A stretch of 64,000 bases of DNA from an uncultured Bacteroidales bacterium (GTDB taxonomy: Bacteria > Bacteroidota > Bacteroidia > Bacteroidales > Bacteroidaceae), in contig CADCDP010000001.1 in NCBI GenBank assembly GCA_902800305.1, positions 180,971-244,970 on the forward strand, given 5' to 3'. Position numbers and translations under genes: made by a program. The notes under the pieces were generated by a model that was given only the letters and a program-made list of their open reading frames with translations, did no database searches and was not told the DNA's origin. The stretch's first letter is position 1, and every line of letters begins with the position of its first letter. This document shows positions 53,782 to 60,893 of the stretch, piece by piece.

Positions 53782-53789
53782 CAAAGTTA
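53782..53789 (-). promoter_or_regulatory. -7 promoter box of dapB
   Basis: TAACTTTG on the minus strand, 45 bases before the ATG. Confidence 0.65.
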
Positions 53790-53810
53790 AGCATTTCGGA
53801 ATAAAAATAT

Positions 53811-53818
53811 TAACTTTG
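53811..53818 (+). promoter_or_regulatory. -7 promoter box of the DUF2851 gene
   Basis: TAACTTTG, 23 bases before the ATG, diverging from the dapB box. Confidence 0.65.
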
Positions 53819-53840
53819 AACAAATTTTAATGCAAAAACC

Positions 53841-55154
53841 ATGGAAGAACTGCTGCATTATGTGTGGAAACACAAGATTTTTCCCCTTCACGAACTGCGG
53901 ACGACCGACGGGCGACTGGTGGAGGTTCTGAATCCTGGCATTCACAATACCGACGCTGGCCCTGACTTTACAGGCGCTAAAATCAAGCTCGACGGAACGC
54001 TGTGGGTGGGCAATGTGGAGTTGCATCAGAAAACCAGCGATTGGTTTCGCCATCACCACGACACCGACGCCTCCTACGAGAACATCATCCTCCATGTGGC
54101 ATCCGACATCGACCAGTCGCTCTTCTATTCTAATGGGCAGGAGGTGCCGCAGCTGCAGCTCCGTGTACCCCCCTATGTACAAGCCCATTATGCGGAACTG
54201 AAGCAGAACGACACTCGGCCTCGATGCAAGGCGGTGGTCAGCACTTTGCCCCTTTTCTTGGTGCATAATTGGATGACTTCCCTCACACTCGAACGCTTTG
54301 AGGAACGCACCCGTCAGATTCTCGCTCGTCGGGAGGCGCTCGACAAAAATTGGGAAGACACCCTCTTCGTCACCGTTGCCCGCAATTTCGGCTTTGGCAT
54401 CAATGGCGATGCTTTCGAACGGTGGGCACAATCCATCCCGATGGGTGCTGTGGCGAAACATCGCGACAGCCTCTTCCAGATTGAGGCCATCTTCTTTGGT
54501 CAGGCAGGGTTGTTGGAAGGGGAAGCGCACGATGACTACACCGACTCCCTGCAGAAGGAATACCGCTATCTGCGTCAGAAGTTCTCGCTCACGCCTGTGG
54601 ATTCCAATCTTTGGAAGTTCCTTCGCCTTCGTCCTCAAAACTTTCCCCACATCCGCATCGCTCAGTTGGCCATGCTCTACTATGAGCAGCGGCTCAACCT
54701 TTCCCGTCTCATCACGGCAGAGAGCCTTCCCGAACTTTCAGCCTTGTTCCTGACTCACGTCAGCGACTATTGGCACACACATTACACCTTTGGCGGCACA
54801 TCGTCAAGACCCGTCGATAAGCAACTCTCGAAAGCCTCTCTCGAACTGCTCATCATCAATAGTGTGGCACCCATGCTCTTTGCCTATGGGAAGTACAAAT
54901 CCGACTCCACCCTCTGCGACCGTGCCTTCTCCCTTTGGGAACAGCTCAAAGCCGAGAACAACAGCATCATCCGCGACTGGGCAGCAGCTGGCATTCCCTG
55001 CGACAATGCCGCCGATAGCCAAGCCCTCATTCAGCTCACTCGCCACTATTGCGAACGTGGCGAATGTCTCCGTTGTCAGTTTGGCTACGAGTACATCCGT
55101 CGCACTCCCGAATTTCTGCGAGAGGAAGATTCTGGCCTTCCCCCTCCCAAATGA
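53841..55154 (+). CDS. DUF2851 family protein
   Basis: A 437-residue cytoplasmic protein. It starts MEELLHYVWKHKIFPLHEL, then GRLVEVLNPGIHNTDAGPDF and VGNVELHQKTSDWFRHHHD, a nuclease-like pattern of acidic and His residues. The C-terminus has CERGECLRCQFGYEYIR, a possible metal-binding Cys pair. DUF2851 is common in Bacteroidetes and has no settled function; the N-terminal block resembles restriction-type nuclease folds, which is a guess. It diverges from dapB, with its own -7 box. Confidence 0.88.
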   Translation: MEELLHYVWKHKIFPLHELRTTDGRLVEVLNPGIHNTDAGPDFTGAKIKLDGTLWVGNVELHQKTSDWFRHHHDTDASYENIILHVASDIDQSLFYSNGQEVPQLQLRVPPYVQAHYAELKQNDTRPRCKAVVSTLPLFLVHNWMTSLTLERFEERTRQILARREALDKNWEDTLFVTVARNFGFGINGDAFERWAQSIPMGAVAKHRDSLFQIEAIFFGQAGLLEGEAHDDYTDSLQKEYRYLRQKFSLTPVDSNLWKFLRLRPQNFPHIRIAQLAMLYYEQRLNLSRLITAESLPELSALFLTHVSDYWHTHYTFGGTSSRPVDKQLSKASLELLIINSVAPMLFAYGKYKSDSTLCDRAFSLWEQLKAENNSIIRDWAAAGIPCDNAADSQALIQLTRHYCERGECLRCQFGYEYIRRTPEFLREEDSGLPPPK

Positions 55155-55209
55155 GCGTTTTCCGCAAGGATTTGTTTTTTGTGTGCAAGTTTGTAGATGC
55201 TTTTTGTGC

Positions 55210-55217
55210 TAAATTTG
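55210..55217 (+). promoter_or_regulatory. Promoter box of the DUF1573-GH3 gene
   Basis: TAAATTTG, with a TTTG 16 bases upstream (55190-55193), 33 bases before the ATG. The spacing is shorter than ideal. Confidence 0.6.
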
Positions 55218-55250
55218 CAAGCACAACCATAAAACCGAAAATAACCGATT

Positions 55251-58193
55251 ATGAAGAAAGTTGTTTTTTCCTTGATGGGGCTGCTGTTGATGGCTTCATC
55301 ATCGTGGGCACAAACACGAAAGAGTCCTGTTGCGTTTGACGCATACGAGTGGGACTTTGGTACCATCAGTGCTTCGAAGGGTACTGTTTGCCACACATTC
55401 ACTTTGAAGAACACATCGGATGCCGCCATCAAGATTGGCAAGGCAATTCCCAGTTGTGAGTGCATCAAGGCTCACTATTCCACGGAGGCCATCCTTCCAG
55501 GGGAAGTGACCAAAGTGATGGTAGCCATGTCGCCTTCGGGCACATCGGGCAGGACGTATCGTAGCGTCGAACTGGTCGATACAGAAGGCCGCACGTTGGG
55601 TGCCCTCTCGACCAAGGCTGTGGTGAGCGAGAACGCCCCTTCTCTCCTTCCTCCCGACGGGGAGCAGTACCCCTTCCAGAATCCGAAACTCTCCAACGAA
55701 GAGCGTGTGGAGAACCTCATTTCTTTGCTTACTCCTGAAGAGAAAGTGGGCTTGATGATGAACAAGTCCATTTCGGTCGATCGCCTTGGCATCCCTTCCT
55801 ACAACTGGTGGAGTGAGGCTTGCCACGGAGTGCGTCAAGGCGGCTACACCGTCTATCCTCAACCGATAGGCATGGCGGCAGCGTTCGATGCCAAGATGGT
55901 GTATGATGTCTTCTCGACGGTGTCGGATGAGGCTCGTGCCAACTGGAACCGTTCCGACCATCGTGTGTTCAATGTTCCGATGGGGGTCACCTATTATCCA
56001 GGCAACCCTGAGCTGACCTTCTGGTGCCCGAATGTGAACATCTTCCGTGACCCTCGTTGGGGACGTGGACAGGAGACCTGTGGCGAAGACCCCTATCTGA
56101 ACGCTGTCTTAGGCGTGCAGACGGTGCTGGGCATGCAAGGGAATGACGATAAGTATTTCAAGACGCATGCCTGTGCCAAGCACTACGCGGTGCATAGCGG
56201 TCCTGAGCCCTTGCGCCACACTTATAATGCGTCGGTCTCGATGCGTGACCTCTGGGAAACCTATCTTCCTGCTTTTAAGGCATTGGTGAAGAAAGGCAAT
56301 GTGCGCGAGGTGATGTGTGCCTACAATCGCTACGAAGGCAAGCCCTGCTGCACCAGCGACCGTCTTTTGGTGGACATTCTTCGTCGCAAGTGGGGTTACA
56401 ACGCCATTGTGGTGACCGACTGCGATGCCATCAACAATTTCTATAACAAGGGGCAGCATGAGACGCATCCCGACCCACTTTCCGCTTCGGTGGATGCCGT
56501 GATGAATGGCACCGACCTCGAATGTGGCAAGGTGTTCATGGTGCTGACAGAGGCTTTGAAGCAGGGACTTGTCAAGGAATCGGTGCTGGACGACCACCTG
56601 CGCAAGACACTCATGGGACGTTTTGAACTGGGTATGTTCGACCCTGCCGATATGCTGCCTTGGGCAAACCTTGGACCCGAAGTGATTAGTAGTGAGGCGA
56701 ATAACGACCTCGCCATTGAAGCGGCTCGCAAGTCGATGGTGCTGCTGAAGAACAGCGGAGTGCTGCCGCTGTCGAAGGACATCAAGACCATTGCTGTGGT
56801 GGGACCGAATGCCGACGATGCTTCCATGCTCAACGGTAACTATGGCGGCACACCTACGGAGGCGCATACGCATTCGCTGCTCGACGGCATCCGTGCCGCT
56901 GTGCCTCAAGCCCGCATTATCTACCAGAAAGCGTGTGAGTTGACGGACGAGTATTCGACGTTCCATCATCTGAACGACTTCAACGAAGGAAAGGGCGTGT
57001 TTGTCGAATTCTTCAACAACAAGACGTTGAGTGGCACTCCCGACAAGACGGGTTACTACAACGAACTGAACTTTAATACGTTCGGTGCATGGGGCTTTGC
57101 CGAGGGCATCAACAACGACAACCTGTCGGTACGTGTGTCGGGGCAGTACAAGGCCACATTCACGGGGCAGATGCAGTACACCATCTCCACCGACAATGGC
57201 TACCTGCTGAAGGTGAATGGTGAGGTGGTGGAAGAGGCCAAGGCCGCTTCACGCCGAGGATGGGGACGTCGCGAGGTAGAATATAAGTCGTTCCCTGTGA
57301 AGGAAGGTGAGACCTACGATGTGGTCATCGAATATAAGCGTGGGGATGGCAATTTTGCCATGTTCCGTGCCGACATCTGCGAACGGAAGTTGGTGGACTT
57401 CACCGACCTGGCAGCAGAGGTGAAGGAGGCTGATGCCATCATCGTGATAGGTGGCATTTCGGCACGTCTCGAAGGCGAGGGTGGCGACAAGGCTGATATT
57501 GAGTTGCCGAAAGTGCAGCAACGTCTGGTCAGGGCGATGCACGAAACCGGTAAGCCCGTTGTGATGGTCAACTGCTCGGGTTCTGCCATCGCATTCGGCA
57601 GTGTGGAAGACCAGTACGACGCACTCATTCAGGCATGGTATGCAGGACAGGGTGGTGCTCGTGCGCTGGCCGATGTCATCTTTGGCGACTACAACCCGGG
57701 TGGCAAACTGCCAGTCACGTTCTATGCTTCCAACAACGACCTGCCCGACTTCCTCGACTACAGCATGGACAACCGCACTTATCGTTATTTCCGTGGCACT
57801 CCGCTCTATGCGTTCGGCCAAGGACTCTCCTACACCACCTTCTCGGTAGGCAAGGGTAAGCTGTCGAAAACGGCGATGAAGGCCGATGGAACCGTAAAAC
57901 TGACCGTTCCCGTCACCAATACAGGAAAGCGTGAAGGTTCCGAGACGCTTCAGGTGTATGTGAAGGCACTCGACTATCCAGAGGCTCCCATCAAGTCGCT
58001 CAGAGGGTTCCAAAGGTTAAATCTCGCAGCTGGCGAGACGGGCAAGGCTGTCATCACGCTCGACGGAGAGGCTTTTGAGTACTACGACCCCTCCATCGAC
58101 GAGCTTTCCACTCGTCCTGGGCGGTATAAGATACTCTATGGAACCTCTTCCCTCGACCGCGACTTGCAAAGCCTCGACTTTGTGGTGAAGTGA
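55251..58193 (+). CDS. Glycoside hydrolase family 3 with N-terminal DUF1573 and internal PA14
   Basis: A 980-residue exported enzyme with a signal peptide (SSSWAQ, residue 21). Residues about 25-122 form a DUF1573 domain (WDFGTISASKGTVCHTFTLK, SCEC). The GH3 catalytic domain follows (about 145-470), with CHGVRQGG, KHYAVHSGPEPLRHTYNAS and the nucleophile Asp390 in IVVTDCDA. A PA14 domain (about 571-715) interrupts the C-terminal alpha/beta domain, and a fibronectin III-like domain ends the protein. The layout fits xylan or glucan exo-hydrolases of Prevotella; the substrate is not readable. The DUF1573 fusion is unusual for GH3. Confidence 0.9.
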   Translation: MKKVVFSLMGLLLMASSSWAQTRKSPVAFDAYEWDFGTISASKGTVCHTFTLKNTSDAAIKIGKAIPSCECIKAHYSTEAILPGEVTKVMVAMSPSGTSGRTYRSVELVDTEGRTLGALSTKAVVSENAPSLLPPDGEQYPFQNPKLSNEERVENLISLLTPEEKVGLMMNKSISVDRLGIPSYNWWSEACHGVRQGGYTVYPQPIGMAAAFDAKMVYDVFSTVSDEARANWNRSDHRVFNVPMGVTYYPGNPELTFWCPNVNIFRDPRWGRGQETCGEDPYLNAVLGVQTVLGMQGNDDKYFKTHACAKHYAVHSGPEPLRHTYNASVSMRDLWETYLPAFKALVKKGNVREVMCAYNRYEGKPCCTSDRLLVDILRRKWGYNAIVVTDCDAINNFYNKGQHETHPDPLSASVDAVMNGTDLECGKVFMVLTEALKQGLVKESVLDDHLRKTLMGRFELGMFDPADMLPWANLGPEVISSEANNDLAIEAARKSMVLLKNSGVLPLSKDIKTIAVVGPNADDASMLNGNYGGTPTEAHTHSLLDGIRAAVPQARIIYQKACELTDEYSTFHHLNDFNEGKGVFVEFFNNKTLSGTPDKTGYYNELNFNTFGAWGFAEGINNDNLSVRVSGQYKATFTGQMQYTISTDNGYLLKVNGEVVEEAKAASRRGWGRREVEYKSFPVKEGETYDVVIEYKRGDGNFAMFRADICERKLVDFTDLAAEVKEADAIIVIGGISARLEGEGGDKADIELPKVQQRLVRAMHETGKPVVMVNCSGSAIAFGSVEDQYDALIQAWYAGQGGARALADVIFGDYNPGGKLPVTFYASNNDLPDFLDYSMDNRTYRYFRGTPLYAFGQGLSYTTFSVGKGKLSKTAMKADGTVKLTVPVTNTGKREGSETLQVYVKALDYPEAPIKSLRGFQRLNLAAGETGKAVITLDGEAFEYYDPSIDELSTRPGRYKILYGTSSLDRDLQSLDFVVK

Positions 58194-58451
58194 ATTGAAG
58201 GTAAAAGTAAAGAATTTCAAGTTTCGCAAGTTGCTGAATTCTTTTCAACACAGAGTTTTCACAAGAGGACCGAGGAACACAGAGGAACACTTTTTTTGCA
58301 TATCAGGAGAGATGGTCAGAGGAGCCTAAAGGCTCTTACGCAGAGAGGCTGCGCGACCTTCTTCGCCGAATGGCTCTGTGAAAAACCTTTAGGTTTCTCA
58401 TGTATTCTGAATAATAAACAACAATGTTTAACCAATTAAAACAAACGAAAA
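58194..58451. other. Non-coding gap with small hairpins
   Basis: No gene is seen. It contains AAGTTTCGCAAGTT near 58214, similar to the left end of the repeats at 58784 and 59196, short ACAGAG/AGAGG runs, and a GAGCC-TAAA-GGCTC hairpin (58322-58335). Confidence 0.5.
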
Positions 58452-58670
58452 ATGAAAAGTAAAGTAGTAGCAGGCATCCTGGGCATTCTGCTGGGTTCGC
58501 TTGGCATTCACAAGTTCTACATGGGCAACATTCTTGCTGGCATTGTCTATCTGTTGTTAGGATGGACAGGTATTCCAGGTCTTTTGGGCCTTATCGCTGG
58601 TATTGTCTATCTCGTGGAAGATGACGAGAAGTTCCAGCAACGTGTGGCTGAAAAGAACTTTATCCTGTAA
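58452..58670 (+). CDS. TM2 domain membrane protein
   Basis: A 72-residue protein with two membrane helices (about 5-20 and 28-55) and the family's loop motif GSLGIHKFYMGNILAGIVYL. A second block, GLLGLIAGIVYLVEDDEKFQ, ends the TM2 domain. The domain is small and widespread, and its molecular role is unknown. It stands alone between repeats, with an A-rich leader before the ATG and no clear promoter box. Confidence 0.9.
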   Translation: MKSKVVAGILGILLGSLGIHKFYMGNILAGIVYLLLGWTGIPGLLGLIAGIVYLVEDDEKFQQRVAEKNFIL

Positions 58671-58673
58671 GTA

Positions 58674-58785
58674 AAAGGGAAAAAGTAAAAGGTAAAAGTG
58701 AAAAATTTGCTACTGCACTGGTACGCTAACTGTTGGCGACTGCTGCGGTAGCAAATTTTTCACTTTTCACTTTTACTTTTTAATT
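58674..58785. repeat. Palindromic intergenic element, copy 3
   Basis: Arms at 58692-58717 and 58744-58770 match copies 1 and 2, with one G-T change (CTACTGCA in the left arm). The centre holds GCTAACTGTTGGC, which keeps the small hairpin through a T-G pair. Confidence 0.85.
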
Positions 58786-59026
58786 TAAGTTTCGCTTGTT
58801 AACATTCAACGCAGAGCCGCAGAGATTTTTTTATATCGCATTGGATATGAGAGTGTACAGAGAGCAGCCCTGCTGCTTGCAGAGGACACAGAGACCTGCG
58901 CACAACTCTGCGCACTCTGCGAAATGCCTTGGCATTTCTCCGTGTCCTCTCGCCATATACGTGTTCATATATTACTTTTCTCTCTGCGCCTCTGCGTTCA
59001 GAAATAAAGAACTTGCGAAAGTTGAG
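58784..59026. repeat. MITE-like palindromic repeat, copy A
   Basis: Begins TTTAAGTTTCGC and ends GCGAAAGTTGAG. AACGCAGAGCCGCAGAG near the left end pairs with CTCTGCGCCTCTGCGTT near the right (one mismatch). The apex is AATGCCTTGGCATT. Copy B (59196-59384) matches over most of its length. No coding sequence is visible. Confidence 0.88.
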
Positions 59027-59195
59027 TGAGTTACATTTGACATTTAACATTTAAAATTTAACCTATGCCCCTGCGGGGCGTGGAAAGAAAAAATAGAAAA
59101 AAATAGGCAAAAATAGATAAAAATTTTTTTTTCATGTTTTTATCTGTTTTTATTTATTTTTATTTTTAATGCCGCAAAGCGGCAAATCATCCAAG
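59027..59195. other. AT-rich non-coding spacer between repeat copies
   Basis: Contains a GCCCCTGCGGGGC hairpin (about 59068-59080), a GCCGC-AAA-GCGGC hairpin (about 59171-59183), and between them an imperfect inverted repeat of A-rich and T-rich tracts (AAAAATAGATAAAAA / TTTTTATCTGTTTTT), resembling the middle of the element at 26597-26932. Confidence 0.6.
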
Positions 59196-59384
59196 TTTAA
59201 GTTTCGCATGTTAACATTCAACGCAGAGCCGCAGAGATTTTTTTATATCGCATTGGATATGAGAGTGCACAGAGAGCAGCCTTGCTGCTTGCAGAGGACA
59301 CAGAGATTTCCATATACGTGTGTCATATATTCCTTTTCTCTCTGCGCCTCTGCGTTCAGAAATAAAGAACTTGCGAAAGTTGAG
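59196..59384. repeat. MITE-like palindromic repeat, copy B
   Basis: Same ends as copy A, but it lacks about 58 bases around the apex: after GAGGACACAGAGA it resumes at CCATATACGTG. Confidence 0.88.
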
Positions 59385-59399
59385 TTTTTAACTTTTTAC

Positions 59400-60521
59400 T
59401 CAGTACTCAAACGCGCTGCCTCCCATGAACTCGCGCAAGAGGGAATGGGGGGGGAGGAGGTCAACGGGGATGTCGTGGAAGCGGTGGAGCACCCACTTGA
59501 GACGTTGTGCCTCCTCGTAGTTGGGGTCGTTCTTGTGTACATTATATAATAATGGCAGGGCTTGCATCTTCAACACACCCAACTCATACTGGAAGGCTGT
59601 GCAGAAGTTGACATCGGCTTCCGACTGGAAGGGGGTAATCCACCGTTCCTCGCCTCGGCGCACGGAAGGCCATCGGGCAAGGGTCTCGCTGGCGGTGGTG
59701 TTGCGGAACTGTGCATCGCGCACCATGCGGCGAATGAGGCGGTTGTCGGTGGTGCCGGTGTAGGTGCCATCGTCGTTCTTCGCCACAGTCAGCCCTGAGA
59801 TGTAAATGCGGAAAAGGTTTTCGGTAGGGGCACCACCCGTAATGATGGGATTGAGGGCATGGATGCCTTCGAGGATGAGGATGGTGCGTGGTGTGAGCCG
59901 TAGCCGCTTGCCGCTGGGGACACTCTTCCCTGTGGGGAAGTCGTAGCGTGGCAACTCCACCTCTTCGCCTTGGAAGAGCTGGCGGATTTGCTGATGGAAG
60001 AAATCGATGTTGATGGCGTTGATGTGCTCGTAGTCGTAGTCGCCCGACTCGTCAAGTGGCGTCTTTTCGCGATCTACATAGTAGTCGTCGAACGAGATGC
60101 ACATCGGCTCCAATCCATGCCGCTGGAGGGCGAGACTCAGCTTCTTGCTGAAGGTGGTCTTGCCACTCGACGAGGGACCTGCAATGAGCACTCCCTTGAC
60201 TTGCGGACGGGCAGCAATGGCATCGCCAATCAGGTCGATACCGCGCACTTGCAGGGCTTCGGCCACTCGAACCATCTTGTCGGCATCGCCTTGGTCGATA
60301 ACACGGTTCATGGTGCCGATGGAGAAGCAGACGGTCTTTAATCGCTTACTAAACAGATACCGCCCCTTCACCCTGCCAACAAGGTACTGGATGGCTTCAT
60401 CGAGAGGTTTCTGCTTCAGTTCCTCCTTCATTTGTTCCGACACTTTTAGATAGGCGCCGTTCACTTCGAATTTCTCCGAACTGCGGCTCAGATTGATGCT
60501 TGCAGGTGTTGTTGTGTTCAT
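59400..60521 (-). CDS. Uridine kinase-like nucleoside kinase, short form
   Basis: A 373-residue P-loop kinase. The PRK/UDK domain has Walker A GPSSSGKTTFSK, ISFDDYYVDREKTPLDESGD, and ILEGIHALNP, followed by LIRRMVRDAQFRNTTASETL. Bacteroidetes relatives are usually about 550 residues with an N-terminal TGS/threonyl-tRNA synthetase-like region. Here only about 85 residues precede the first kinase-proximal block, so the TGS part is missing while the middle segment (GRYLFSKRLKTVCFSIGTMN) is kept. The start is the ATG 30 bases downstream of a -7 box; a longer frame would begin inside that box. The substrate, probably a pyrimidine nucleoside, is inferred. Confidence 0.85.
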   Translation of the reverse strand: MNTTTPASINLSRSSEKFEVNGAYLKVSEQMKEELKQKPLDEAIQYLVGRVKGRYLFSKRLKTVCFSIGTMNRVIDQGDADKMVRVAEALQVRGIDLIGDAIAARPQVKGVLIAGPSSSGKTTFSKKLSLALQRHGLEPMCISFDDYYVDREKTPLDESGDYDYEHINAINIDFFHQQIRQLFQGEEVELPRYDFPTGKSVPSGKRLRLTPRTILILEGIHALNPIITGGAPTENLFRIYISGLTVAKNDDGTYTGTTDNRLIRRMVRDAQFRNTTASETLARWPSVRRGEERWITPFQSEADVNFCTAFQYELGVLKMQALPLLYNVHKNDPNYEEAQRLKWVLHRFHDIPVDLLPPHSLLREFMGGSAFEY

Positions 60522-60551
60522 AGGACAGGTGTTTTTTAGGGTTTTAGTTCC

Positions 60552-60559
60552 CAAAGGTA
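60552..60559 (-). promoter_or_regulatory. -7 promoter box of the nucleoside kinase gene
   Basis: TACCTTTG on the minus strand, 30 bases before the chosen ATG. It sets the start. Confidence 0.65.
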
Positions 60560-60566
60560 AGGATTT

Positions 60567-60670
60567 TTAAGTGAAAAGCGAAGAGTGAAGCGTGAAAAAT
60601 CTAAAAATCGAACCATTCAAAGGGCAAGTAACTTAGATTTTTTACTTTTCGTTTCTCACTTTTGACTTTT
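60567..60670. repeat. Divergent palindromic element, possible copy 4
   Basis: Left part GTGAAAAGCGAAGAGTGAAG and TGAAAAATCTAA; right part TTAGATTTTTTACTTTTCG. The overall design (G/A-rich left, C/T-rich right, hairpin arms) is like copies 1-3, but the core sequence differs. It lies between divergent promoters. Confidence 0.5.
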
Positions 60671-60675
60671 TTTCG

Positions 60676-60683
60676 TACCTTTG
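60676..60683 (+). promoter_or_regulatory. -7 promoter box of the tRNA pair
   Basis: TACCTTTG followed by CA, 19 bases before the first tRNA. Confidence 0.65.
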
Positions 60684-60702
60684 CACTCGCTTTCACCGAG
60701 AT

Positions 60703-60774
60703 GGCCCCATAGTTCAATGGATAGAACAAATCTCTCCTAAAGATTAGATCCGGGTTCGATTCCCGGTGGAGCTA
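60703..60774 (+). tRNA. tRNA-Arg (CCT)
   Basis: A 72-base cloverleaf. Acceptor arm GGCCCCA with TGGAGCT, D stem GTTC/GAAC, anticodon stem AATCT/AGATT around the loop CTCCTAA (anticodon CCT, Arg), and T arm CCGGG-TTCGATT-CCCGG. The discriminator base is A; CCA is not encoded. The acceptor arm has a C-A mismatch at position 4-69 and a G-T pair at 1-72. Confidence 0.9.
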
Positions 60775-60812
60775 CTCGAAAAAAGGATGTATCATCCGAA
60801 AGAAAAGCACAC

Positions 60813-60885
60813 ACGGGGTTAGTTTAGTTGGTAGAATATCGGTCTCCAAAACCGAGGGTCGGGGGTTCGAGTCCCTCACCCCGTG
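60813..60885 (+). tRNA. tRNA-Trp (CCA)
   Basis: A 73-base cloverleaf. Acceptor ACGGGGT with ACCCCGT, anticodon stem TCGGT/ACCGA around CTCCAAA (anticodon CCA, Trp), and T loop TTCGAGT with stem GGGGG/CCCTC. The D stem is weak (GTTT/GAAT, two G-T pairs). Discriminator G; CCA is not encoded. The 3' end lies eight bases from the stop of the convergent GH53-like gene. Confidence 0.92.
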
Positions 60886-60893
60886 CTTCCCCT

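Noticed and set aside
58796..59029. Small frames within the MITE-like repeats
   Set aside because: They lie inside palindromic repeat sequence, and copy B would give a different reading.
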